In this document: piece by piece, positions 7,354 to 14,599 of the stretch
Layout of the letters: each line of letters begins with the position of its first letter
Numbering within the stretch: position 1 is the stretch's first letter
Source of the DNA: Bacteroidales bacterium
Lineage (GTDB): Bacteria > Bacteroidota > Bacteroidia > Bacteroidales > P3
DNA length: 25,861 bases
NCBI GenBank assembly: GCA_016281475.1
Contig: JAEEIS010000100.1
Location: 1-25,861 of the forward strand
Reading direction: 5' to 3'
Made by a program: the position numbers and the translations under genes
The notes under the pieces: generated by a model
What the model was told of the DNA's origin: nothing
Databases searched by the model: none
What the model saw: only the letters and a program-made list of their open reading frames with translations

Positions 7354-8436
7354 ATGAACGAAGAACTAAATCTAGAGCCTTATCGGCAGGCATGGCAGGC
7401 GGAGAAAGAACGCCTGCAGTCTGCCCCTCCTCGACACACGGAGCAGGACATTGCTGCCATGCTGTCGCGCCACGACGCGAAAAAAGCCATTGCTCCAGTA
7501 CCGCCACAACGCCGTCGCACACTGCCTATCTGGTTTGGCAGTGCTGCTGCCAGTGTTGCCATCCTTTTGGGTGTAGCATGGTTTTTATGGCTGCGCCCCA
7601 CTTCTGGCCCTAACACCCTTCCCTCCCTTGCTGAACTGCGTCCTCAAACCTCCTCTCAGATTCCTTCAACAATTCCGACTACCCCGATGATTCCAATCAC
7701 TCCGAATCATCTGAATAGTCCAATTACTCAGATTAACCTGACAACCCCGCCATCATCCAATATCTCAGTAGTCACCGACACACCGATTATCACTACCGAA
7801 GATACTCAATCCTCAATTATTAATCCTCCAACCTCTATTCCAGCCGACCAGCCTGTCGCGCAACCCTCAATCAATTCCTCCGCCACGCAGCCACAATTGC
7901 AGGCTTTTCAAGAAACGAGCATCACTCACAATATCAAAAAGCAGAAAACACCCAAAGATCCTCTTGTGAGGACCGTGAATACAAGGCCAGTTTGGACCTC
8001 TCTTCGTTCACAAAGCACTCAAATAGCCCTTTCGTGCGGTGTCTCTTTCGCACAGGGTCGCAATCCACAGCCCCTCTTCGGCATTAGCGTGACCCATCAT
8101 GATGCCGAGAGCAACGGAATAATTGGTGCCAACAAACAAGGAGCCATATATCTGCGCACGTCGCTCCCATCCGATACTGCCAGCATGGCAGTCAGCATCC
8201 AATATGGCTACGGCCTTAACTATCGTCCCTCTGAGCGTCTCATCCTGCGTGTCAATTGTGGAGCCTTTGTTCAGTTTGTTGATTTCGACCTTGGATTGCG
8301 TTTCAATGCCGTGGCAGGCTACCAACTTAATGACGACTTTACCCTCACTGCAGGTTATCAATATTGTATGCCCGGCATCGTCTCAGGCGAAAGTTGCCAT
8401 GCGGCCATTCTTTCGATAGGATATATAATCAACTAA
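7354..8436 (+). CDS. Anti-sigma-like single-pass protein with barrel-like C-terminal domain
   Basis: The 360-aa protein has four visible parts. Residues 1-58 are a charged, helical cytoplasmic region with no zinc (HCC) motif. Residues 60-80 are a membrane helix. Residues 82-210 are a Thr/Pro/Ile/Ser-rich linker. Residues 215-360 alternate polar and apolar residues with many Gly/Tyr (for example IQYGYGLNY, LTAGYQYCM) and end in GYIIN, as in small outer-membrane beta-barrels. Its place directly after an ECF sigma gene suggests it restrains that sigma factor. The fusion of an inner-membrane anchor to a barrel-like domain is unusual. The C-terminal part could instead be a periplasmic beta-domain. 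Function is inferred from position and topology only. Confidence 0.7.
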   Translation: MNEELNLEPYRQAWQAEKERLQSAPPRHTEQDIAAMLSRHDAKKAIAPVPPQRRRTLPIWFGSAAASVAILLGVAWFLWLRPTSGPNTLPSLAELRPQTSSQIPSTIPTTPMIPITPNHLNSPITQINLTTPPSSNISVVTDTPIITTEDTQSSIINPPTSIPADQPVAQPSINSSATQPQLQAFQETSITHNIKKQKTPKDPLVRTVNTRPVWTSLRSQSTQIALSCGVSFAQGRNPQPLFGISVTHHDAESNGIIGANKQGAIYLRTSLPSDTASMAVSIQYGYGLNYRPSERLILRVNCGAFVQFVDFDLGLRFNAVAGYQLNDDFTLTAGYQYCMPGIVSGESCHAAILSIGYIIN

Positions 8437-8461
8437 ATATTAACAAAAATCTTTTCAACTT

Positions 8462-9229
8462 ATGAAAAAACAAATCATCCTCTTCGTTCTGATGCTCATG
8501 GCAGGCATTGCCAGCGCACAGGAAATTCGTTACATCTACCGCCCTGGTGAAGGCGAACGCCAGATGGGTGTCATTCTTGGTCCCACAATTGGACAGCAGT
8601 TCATGGAAATCCAAATGGGAGAGGACAATTCGCAGCGTATCAACAACCTTATGGGCTTCTCCGCAGGCTTCTTCTGGGGTTATGAGACCGACCACGGCCG
8701 TGCCATTGATTTTGGCAACCATGCTATGCTCAGCTACTCCTTCATCCCCTTCAACGGCAAGGTAGACTACACTGATGCCAACGGCTCCAAAGCCACTTCG
8801 AACATCGGTTTCAACGCCCAGCAGGTGCGTTTCTACGAGAACCCCTTTCTTGCCTATCGCATCAACCAGCAGTTCATCATCAATGCAGGTGTAGGTCTGG
8901 GCATCAACGCCGGTATTCCCAGCAAGTACCGTCGCGACGGCGTGTCGGCCAAGGCCAACTACAACATCCTCACTCAACTGTATGTCGATTTCGACGCCAA
9001 CATCGGTGCCAAATACTACATCACCGACGACCTCTTTATCGGCTTGCACGTGCATTGGGCTTTCTATAAGTTTGACATCCGCGACCTTATGGAAGCTGAC
9101 GAAAGTTGGACAAAAGGCCTCGTGGGTGGTATCTCCTTCCCCGTTGACCCTGAAAAAAGTCCGAATTGCGTCTATCTCCCCACCGCCAAGCCCTTCCAAG
9201 TGCTATTCTCCTTCGGCTACACGCGGTAG
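8462..9229 (+). CDS. Outer-membrane beta-barrel-like protein (exported, hypothetical)
   Basis: The 255-aa protein begins with a clear signal peptide (MKKQIILFVLMLMAGIASAQ). The mature chain is rich in alternating aromatic and polar residues typical of small porin-like barrels (for example VGLGINAG, IGAKYYITDDLFIGLHVHWAFYKF) and ends in LFSFGYTR. The gene follows the anti-sigma-like gene by 25 bp and likely belongs to the same transcription unit, so it may be a product or sensor partner of the sigma system. No specific family is recognised. Transcription probably ends in the hairpin at 9251-9328. Confidence 0.75.
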   Translation: MKKQIILFVLMLMAGIASAQEIRYIYRPGEGERQMGVILGPTIGQQFMEIQMGEDNSQRINNLMGFSAGFFWGYETDHGRAIDFGNHAMLSYSFIPFNGKVDYTDANGSKATSNIGFNAQQVRFYENPFLAYRINQQFIINAGVGLGINAGIPSKYRRDGVSAKANYNILTQLYVDFDANIGAKYYITDDLFIGLHVHWAFYKFDIRDLMEADESWTKGLVGGISFPVDPEKSPNCVYLPTAKPFQVLFSFGYTR

Positions 9230-9250
9230 GCCGCTAGGAATTTGAAAATT

Positions 9251-9328
9251 GAAAGGTGAAAATTGAAACTTCGCAGCGGCGGGCATTTGCTCGCTCCCGC
9301 GAGATTTCAATTTTCACCTTTCCCTTTT
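9251..9328. terminator. Bidirectional terminator-like inverted repeat between convergent genes
   Basis: GAAAGGTGAAAATTGAAA (9251-9268) is perfectly complementary to TTTCAATTTTCACCTTTC (9305-9322). The loop contains a GC-rich inner stem. CCCTTTTTT follows on the plus strand. It separates two convergent genes, so it can stop both. The GAAAATTGAAA core recurs before the symporter gene near 19665-19690, so it is a dispersed sequence type. Confidence 0.8.
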
Positions 9329-11398
9329 TTATCGTGCGGTTGTGCTTTGGCTGCTACCCGAGGTGGTGGGGGTGCTGCCAATGTAGTAGCCGTGCCAGCT
9401 GCTGCCACCGCTGAAGGTGCTGGTGGTCCAGTACTGGTAGGTGCCGTCCACCACATCAGGCGAGGAGAATACTATTGTGTTGCCACCTCCCGGAGGGGGT
9501 GGGGGCTTGGCACCGGGGTCGGTATAGTCCTCGGTGAAGCCGCTGCCCGTGGGGGCGGTGTTGAGGTACATCAGTATCACGTCGCCCGCACTATTCTTGA
9601 TGCAGAGGCCATTGGTGCCATTATTGTTTATTTGCAGATAGCGTTGCGAACCGCTCACGTTGGGGCGGTCCCACGCGCCCATGCGGTCGCCTTGGGTGAT
9701 GATAATGCCGCCGTCCACCGAGAAGTGTCCGCCTGCGTCTGTGGCAGCATCGATGCCCACCTCTTGGCCTTTCACGATGATAAGGCCACCGTGGATATTG
9801 GTGTTGCCGTTGCAGTCGATGGCATCGTTGCCACGAGAGTAGCACCATAGCTTGCCATCGTTGATTTCAAGATAGTTGGCAGCGTTAATCGCGTCGTCGA
9901 AGGCGTTAGCCTCGATGATGCCGCCGTTGACGAAGAGGCTGTCCTTACTTTCGATGGCCTCGCCGTTGGGGTCACCGCTGGTCTGTGAGCAGTAGGCACC
10001 CACATGCCCACTGTTGAAGTAGATGTTACCCTCCACCTTGATACCTTTTGGCAGGCCTTTGAAATAGTCGTCGTTGCCACCCCAGGAACCGCCGCCACTG
10101 CTGACAGGATTGATAGCATTGCCGCTGGTTTGGACATAGACGTAGATGAGGTCGTCGTCAGCACCCACGGTGCCTACTACGAGCTTGCCGTCGGCCTTGA
10201 TGCCGCGACCGCCCAATCCAGTGCTGCGGGCATCGAGACGGCCGCCGTTGATGTAGATGTTGCTGTCGGCAGAGATGCAGGTGCTAGCGTAGCCGTCAAC
10301 GGCGTTGCGACCCGTACCACCCACACAGGTACCGTCGCCAGCAGTAGTGAGCACAGTGTAGCCACCATTGACGATGAGGTCGTAGTCGCTCGACAGGCAG
10401 CGTCCGCCGTGGTTCGAGGCAGGACAGCTGACGGTGAGGTTGCCACCGTTGATGACGATGTTGCCAACTGTCCCTTCGTCGGCATCGCCGGTCTTGATGC
10501 CAGTGCAATACGAGAAGTCGTAGCCTGTGGCGTAGTCGCTGGAGGTGTCTATCTCAATTGAGCCGGATGCCACAACGTTCAGACTGCCACCATTCATGTA
10601 GAAGTGCTGGTCGGTCTTGATGCCCTTCTTGGTGTCGCCACTGACGGTGACGTTGGTGGTGCCTTGGTTGATGGTTACGCCCCGCTTGCCTTGCAGGCCG
10701 TTGGCGTAGGCGGAGGTGATGTCGAGTGTGCCAGAGCCTTGCACGGTGAGACTGCCCTTACCGTAGACCATCGCCTTATCAACATTGCTGTCGGCATCGA
10801 TAAAGGTGTTGGTGGTGCCTCTTACGAGATGCAGGAGGGCGTTCTGATTCTTGTCGATGTTGATGGCGGCATTGCCCACGGAGGTGAGCTGCACACCGTC
10901 CATGCGCAAGATGACGGGAGTGCTGAGCTTGCTGAACAGCAGCCAGCCGTCGTTGCTGGTGCCACTGAGGTTATATACCACGTTGTTGAGTGTGGTGCAG
11001 TTCGATTTGACGGTCACATGCCCGCCTTCGGAGGTAATCTTGATGCTGTCGTTAGGGTAGGGGTTGTTGATGGTGACGCTGCTGCCGTTCCACTCAATGC
11101 GAATCATGCCCACAGTGTCCACTGCCACCGTGTCGGTGATGATGGTGGTGTCGGTGTCGCTGCTCATGGCAAAGGTGAGGCTGTCGAGCATCTCCACTGG
11201 GCGACTCCAGGTGGCATCGCTATAGTGGAAGGTAAGGTAGTTGTCATTGGTGTATTTGATGCTGTCGAGTGTGCGGACGGGAGTCTGGAATATGACGTTG
11301 CCAGCATAGTGGACGCGGGCGACACGCTGTTCTTGGGCGTAAGCGGACGAGATGCCGATGAGGGCAAACAAGGCTATGATAATCGTGTATTTCTTCAT
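9329..11398 (-). CDS. Secreted Cthe_2159-like carbohydrate-binding beta-helix protein
   Basis: The 689-aa protein has a signal peptide (residues 1-22, ending AYAQ). An N-terminal region with the DSIKY/DSLTF pattern is common in Bacteroidota surface proteins. A long right-handed beta-helix-like array follows, built from repeated turns such as INGGNLTVSC, VNGGYTVL, INGGRLDARS, VNGGIIEANAF and IHGGLIIVKG. The repeat style and motifs such as GIKADGKL and DDAINAAN match the Cthe_2159 (DUF4353) family, described as polygalacturonate/cellulose-binding. The last 60 residues follow a PPPPPGGG linker. No T9SS tail is seen on this protein, but the gene 12 bp upstream has one. An adhesin or glycan-binding role is inferred. 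Confidence 0.8.
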   Translation of the reverse strand: MKKYTIIIALFALIGISSAYAQEQRVARVHYAGNVIFQTPVRTLDSIKYTNDNYLTFHYSDATWSRPVEMLDSLTFAMSSDTDTTIITDTVAVDTVGMIRIEWNGSSVTINNPYPNDSIKITSEGGHVTVKSNCTTLNNVVYNLSGTSNDGWLLFSKLSTPVILRMDGVQLTSVGNAAINIDKNQNALLHLVRGTTNTFIDADSNVDKAMVYGKGSLTVQGSGTLDITSAYANGLQGKRGVTINQGTTNVTVSGDTKKGIKTDQHFYMNGGSLNVVASGSIEIDTSSDYATGYDFSYCTGIKTGDADEGTVGNIVINGGNLTVSCPASNHGGRCLSSDYDLIVNGGYTVLTTAGDGTCVGGTGRNAVDGYASTCISADSNIYINGGRLDARSTGLGGRGIKADGKLVVGTVGADDDLIYVYVQTSGNAINPVSSGGGSWGGNDDYFKGLPKGIKVEGNIYFNSGHVGAYCSQTSGDPNGEAIESKDSLFVNGGIIEANAFDDAINAANYLEINDGKLWCYSRGNDAIDCNGNTNIHGGLIIVKGQEVGIDAATDAGGHFSVDGGIIITQGDRMGAWDRPNVSGSQRYLQINNNGTNGLCIKNSAGDVILMYLNTAPTGSGFTEDYTDPGAKPPPPPGGGNTIVFSSPDVVDGTYQYWTTSTFSGGSSWHGYYIGSTPTTSGSSQSTTAR

Positions 11399-11410
11399 AA
11401 GGCAGTCCTC

Positions 11411-11869
11411 CTATTGTTGTTTGATTATTTTAGCCACTTTGTCGCCACAGCGCATTACATATACCCCTTCAGGCAGGCGACTGAGGTCGATATGGCTGCC
11501 GTCGGCTGCCATCTGTTCGTGTAGTTTCACACCGGCGACGCTATAAATAGTCACCATTTGGGGCTGCTGCCCAATGCCCTGTACCATGACAAAGTCCATA
11601 GCAGGATTGGGAGTAAAGGTTACGGGAGCATCAGTCACGTTGTCGATACCCAGCTGGGGAGTAAAGGTGACGACATGCACATCGTCGAGGGCGTATTCTG
11701 CCACGCCCGCAGTGCTGACGACAGTCATGCTATCATTAGCAAAATAAAGCCCGCCCGCCTCGGTGAGGTCGAAGCTCTGGCTGCCGTTAATCTGTACGCG
11801 CACTTGCGCCTGCAAACCTCCCCACCCGAAGGCAAGGACGGCTACGATAAGGAATAAGAGTTTTTTCAT
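11411..11869 (-). CDS. Small secreted protein with T9SS type A sorting tail
   Basis: The 152-aa protein has a signal peptide (MKKLLFLIVAVLAFGWGGLQAQ). A short middle region follows with the AGGLYFANDSMTV and DDVHVVTF pattern. The C-terminal sorting domain (about 83-152) contains FTPNPAMD, IYSVAGVKL, and DLSRLPEGVYVMRCGDKV. Such tails direct export through the type IX system. Nearly half of the mature protein is sorting domain, so little cargo is carried. The gene precedes the Cthe_2159-like gene in the same operon. The middle region resembles the N-terminal part of that larger protein, so the two may act together at the surface. Confidence 0.82.
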   Translation of the reverse strand: MKKLLFLIVAVLAFGWGGLQAQVRVQINGSQSFDLTEAGGLYFANDSMTVVSTAGVAEYALDDVHVVTFTPQLGIDNVTDAPVTFTPNPAMDFVMVQGIGQQPQMVTIYSVAGVKLHEQMAADGSHIDLSRLPEGVYVMRCGDKVAKIIKQQ

Positions 11870-11966
11870 TGGATGAACAATTCAGTTAATAATAATTAAG
11901 TATATTCGTTTAGTCGAAAATTGCAGTTTTTTTTTGTAAAAAACACGCAGGATAAAAAAATAGTTG

Positions 11967-11974
11967 TATCTTTG
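11967..11974 (+). promoter_or_regulatory. Bacteroidota -7 box for the structured RNA unit
   Basis: TATCTTTG followed by CA matches TAnnTTTG. A -33 TTTG at the correct spacing is not obvious; the nearest one is about 30 bp upstream. The predicted start is near 11980. It is the only promoter motif recognised ahead of the accessory operon. Confidence 0.65.
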
Positions 11975-11979
11975 CATCG

Positions 11980-12314
11980 TCGAACACCCGAAGCGTCGAC
12001 GGGGTATAATGCAGATAAATTTCTTGATATTTACCGCATTATATTATCCTAGTGGAGTAGAGGGTGGGAGATAGGATATTGAAAAAGAAACGTTGAGCGA
12101 AACGTTTTATCTGCGGCGTACAGAACTTCGCAACTTCAGAACCCGTCTGCATGATAAAGCAATTGCCACCGTTCATGGTATGGTACACCATAGTTTTATG
12201 TTGTACCTACAGCGTGGGCTTCGGCATTGCTTATCTTCAGACGGTAGGCAATGCGAAGGCCTTGTACGCGGGATAAGTGATGAGCTATGATACCCGCGCT
12301 TCTTTTTTCTTCTT
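11980..12314 (+). ncRNA. Candidate structured non-coding RNA or long attenuating leader
   Basis: About 330 bases have a promoter motif at the left and a terminator at the right but no credible ORF. Hairpins include TATAATGC/GCATTATA (12004-12045 region), AAACGTT/AACGTTT (12089-12107 region), GGTACACCATA-gttt-TATGTTGTACC (12182-12207, one mismatch) and GGGCTTCGGCATTGC paired with GCAATGCGAAGGCC (12216-12261, one bulge). GCAGATAAA at 12011-12019 can also pair with TTTATCTGC near 12107-12115. The two ends are complementary: GAAGCG (11990-11995) with CGCTTC (12297-12302), and GGGTA (12002-12006) with TACCC (12291-12295). It does not look like RNase P RNA, tmRNA or SRP RNA. It may be a stand-alone RNA or the leader of the operon that starts at 12368. 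Confidence 0.65.
12267..12314 (+). terminator. Intrinsic terminator at the end of the structured RNA
   Basis: CGCGGG (12267-12272) pairs with CCCGCG (12293-12298) and is followed by CTTCTTTTTTCTTCTT. The 3' arm can alternatively pair with the 5' end of the same RNA, the layout of an attenuator. Confidence 0.7.
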
Positions 12315-12367
12315 AACAAAGAATAGATTAATTGGCATAGGTATCTGCCACAGTGAAATGGGTACTT

Positions 12368-12844
12368 ATGTGTACAAGGGAGTATAAAAGTAGGCGGAGG
12401 ATAGGAATGTTAGCCGTTTTGGTGTTCACTTCACTATCTATGAATAATGTGCAAGCTCAGAAAAATGTCATGATGGAAATATCGTGGTATGCTTATGGTG
12501 CTACGTATAGTGGATTGATGACAACATATGCCGATAACACGGGTGATTTCATTGTCAATTATTATCGTCCCAATGTTGGGTATATACAGGTACATCAGGA
12601 TGTTCGTGTAAACACGAAATGTGACGGTTGGGGTAATTGCATCACATATCTTTATGGATACAATGTAACATCAGATCCACCCGTTGCCTACATCCCAGAC
12701 AATTTTGTAATATACCCTAATGGGACTGTGTACACGCAAGACTATAATGGTATGTGGTCTATACCTGTAACTGCACGAATTGTTCCTGTAAATCAGTGGA
12801 GAGCAACTTTGAGGAGATACGGAATTAATTTAAAAAATAATTAA
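12368..12844 (+). CDS. Small exported protein of unknown function, first gene of the accessory operon
   Basis: From ATG 12368 the product is 158 aa. An in-frame GTG at 12353 would add five residues. The N-terminus is basic (REYKSRRR), then hydrophobic (MLAVLVFTSLSM), then has a likely cleavage site after NNVQA, so export is expected. The mature part is Tyr/Asn-rich and probably beta-stranded, with two close cysteines in KCDGWGNC. No known family is recognised, and it does not resemble a beta-grasp ubiquitin-like protein. It lies 10 bp before the E2-like gene and is AT-rich like the rest of the operon, so it is probably a component of the same system working outside the cytoplasm. Confidence 0.75.
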   Translation: MCTREYKSRRRIGMLAVLVFTSLSMNNVQAQKNVMMEISWYAYGATYSGLMTTYADNTGDFIVNYYRPNVGYIQVHQDVRVNTKCDGWGNCITYLYGYNVTSDPPVAYIPDNFVIYPNGTVYTQDYNGMWSIPVTARIVPVNQWRATLRRYGINLKNN

Positions 12845-12854
12845 AACTAACAAT

Positions 12855-13667
12855 ATGCAAAAGACTTTATCAATTCCTTGTGGTAGATTTGCAGCAGATG
12901 ACGATGCTGCAGCAAAAGCCAAACGAGAAGAGTTGCGCCGTAAACTTTTAGGCGGTGATACCATCACCCTAAAAAATGATGGTTCCGCAACCAATACTCA
13001 AGGTGACAACTCAACAATCAGCATTCCGAAAGGCAAACTGGCAGATGACGATGCTGCGGCAAAAGCCAAACGAGAAGAGTTGCGCCGTAAACTTTTAGGT
13101 GGCGATACGATCACCTTGAAAAACGATGGCTCAGCAACAAATAGCCAAGGTGACAATTCAACAATTAGTATTCCCAAAGGGAAACTGGCTGCACAATGGT
13201 ATGAAGCTAATCCCCAATTGCTTGCTTTGGAACGTATCGCCATGCAAAAAGCCTTTCCTAATTTCAAACTAGAGACACTAGATGATGGTCGTAAAGCGTG
13301 GGTTGGTAAGCTCAATGTCGGTGTTTATGAAACCAAATTCCACCAGCCAATGGAATACCATGTCATGGCCATATACATGAACAACCATCCGCACCAACAA
13401 ATGGGTTCTTCTGTGCGGGTTTATCCTATCGTACCTAATGTACAAGAACTGATTAATAAATGTGGATTCCGCCCATACCACCTTCTTACAGATTCAATAG
13501 GTGATTTGTATTTATGCACCAACGAAGCCGATAACCAAAGGACAGGAAATGATATCACTAGTGCAGCTTCGGTTCTTGGATGGGCATGCAAGTGGTTTCT
13601 CGGCTATGAACTTGTCTTGACTGGTGATTTGGACAAAGACAAGTTTAATCAACATGGGGGGATATGA
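12855..13667 (+). CDS. E2-like (UBC-fold) protein with two N-terminal 49-residue repeats
   Basis: The 270-aa protein has two parts. Residues 14-62 and 63-111 are near-identical repeats, each with an acidic start (ADDDAAAKAK), a basic helix ending RRKLLGG, and a Thr/Ser/Asn-rich stretch ending SIPKGKL. Residues 113-258 look like a prokaryotic E2 domain: W149-G151, YHVMAIYMNNHP, VRVYPIVP, then H209 and C221 in HLLTDSIGDLYLC, and a later GWACKWF helix. In E2 enzymes, the Cys after the His accepts an activated modifier as a thioester. C221 is a candidate, although its spacing differs slightly from eukaryotic E2s. The chain ends in HGGI. The stop overlaps the JAB start by four bases (ATGA). The E2 call is by pattern and genomic context. 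Confidence 0.72.
   Translation: MQKTLSIPCGRFAADDDAAAKAKREELRRKLLGGDTITLKNDGSATNTQGDNSTISIPKGKLADDDAAAKAKREELRRKLLGGDTITLKNDGSATNSQGDNSTISIPKGKLAAQWYEANPQLLALERIAMQKAFPNFKLETLDDGRKAWVGKLNVGVYETKFHQPMEYHVMAIYMNNHPHQQMGSSVRVYPIVPNVQELINKCGFRPYHLLTDSIGDLYLCTNEADNQRTGNDITSAASVLGWACKWFLGYELVLTGDLDKDKFNQHGGI
12894..13187 (+). repeat. 147-bp in-frame tandem duplication inside the E2-like gene
   Basis: Unit 1 (12894-13040) and unit 2 (13041-13187) encode 49 residues each that differ at one position (Thr/Ser), while the DNA differs at many third-codon positions, mostly in the second half. This shows an old duplication kept by selection on the protein. A short leading copy of the linker motif (SIPCGRF) precedes unit 1. 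Confidence 0.9.
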
Positions 13668-14593
13668 TTATGAGCCATAATTGCAGTGCAGTTGTATTCT
13701 CGAATAGAGCATACAACGCAATTATCCGTGAAACTTTTGAGAAACATCCGGTTGAGACAGGGGGTATCCTGCTAGGACATATTATTGACGACACCTGGGT
13801 TGTAATGGAGGTGTTACCGCCGGGTAGTCATAGTATTTTTCAGACAGCATACTTTGAGTATGACGAGCGTTTTGTCAATTATCTTGCACAATCTGTTGCC
13901 AATCAGTACAAGCGTCCTTTGTCCTTGTTGGGTTTGTGGCATCGTCATCCGGGGCACATGGATGTGTTTTCAGGAACTGATGACCAGACCAACAGCACGT
14001 TTGCAAGACAATTGCCGAAAGGCGTTATATCTGGATTGGTAAATGTGGATCCTACTTTCAGGTTTACGATGTACTATCTTGATTGTGCTCGGATTGTTAC
14101 TAATTATCGCCCAGAATATGAGAAAGTAGATGTTGAAGTTGGAGACGATATTATTCCTCCCTCTTTTTTTGAGTTGAAATATGTTGTGCCAGGTGCCGAA
14201 AATATTCATCCGCTACCACCTGAAAACAATATGGAAGTAAGTCATTCTGTAGAACGACAGACTTTTCGTCAAGAGAAATCCATTATTGACGATTATGAGG
14301 ATACTATAGAACTATCGAGATTCAAAACAAGGGAGTTGATGGGAGAATTGTTGAAACGTATGTTTCTGTGGATAAGAAAGCGATGGAAAGAAATTCTTAT
14401 AATATTGTTAATCTGTGCCTTGACACTTTCTTTCAGTAATGTTATAAAAGTATGTGTACTTGGCATTAAGGAGAAAATTGAAAAAGTGGTAAAGGACGGT
14501 GATGAGATAGGTATTCCTGCTATTCCAGCACACGAGATTAAAAATGAGACATCCTCTGATGAGTCAAATAATGATAATGTTGAACAGAAATAG
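13664..14593 (+). CDS. JAMM/JAB-family metallopeptidase with C-terminal membrane anchor
   Basis: The 309-aa protein starts with a JAB/MPN domain (about 1-145). All catalytic residues are visible: E31 in VETGGILLGH, and the zinc motif H93-x-H95-x7-S103-x2-D106 in LWHRHPGHMDVFSGTDD. JAMM enzymes remove or mature ubiquitin-like modifiers. Residues 145-240 are a linker. A membrane helix lies at about 242-260 (ILIILLICALTLSF), followed by an acidic tail. This places the peptidase at the inner membrane, unlike the soluble Cap3 and BilC enzymes. ATG 13664 overlaps the E2 stop; ATG 13670 is an equally possible start. Confidence 0.9.
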   Translation: MIMSHNCSAVVFSNRAYNAIIRETFEKHPVETGGILLGHIIDDTWVVMEVLPPGSHSIFQTAYFEYDERFVNYLAQSVANQYKRPLSLLGLWHRHPGHMDVFSGTDDQTNSTFARQLPKGVISGLVNVDPTFRFTMYYLDCARIVTNYRPEYEKVDVEVGDDIIPPSFFELKYVVPGAENIHPLPPENNMEVSHSVERQTFRQEKSIIDDYEDTIELSRFKTRELMGELLKRMFLWIRKRWKEILIILLICALTLSFSNVIKVCVLGIKEKIEKVVKDGDEIGIPAIPAHEIKNETSSDESNNDNVEQK

Positions 14594-14599
14594 AAGAAG

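Noticed and set aside
9263..11524. Long plus-strand ORFs opposite the beta-helix gene (for example 10604-11524)
   Set aside because: They are shadows of the minus-strand gene, with biased Val/Ala/Gly/Asp composition and no domain.
12093..12290. Plus-strand 65-codon ORF inside the structured RNA
   Set aside because: It starts with a non-ATG codon and overlaps strong stems on both sides. Base pairing explains the sequence better than coding does.
11980..12314. RNase P RNA, tmRNA or SRP RNA
   Set aside because: None of the signature sequences I know for these RNAs is present.
12368..12844. Candidate ubiquitin-like modifier in the position of bilA
   Set aside because: It has a signal peptide, a Tyr/Asn-rich beta sequence and no Gly-Gly tail, so export fits better than a cytoplasmic modifier.
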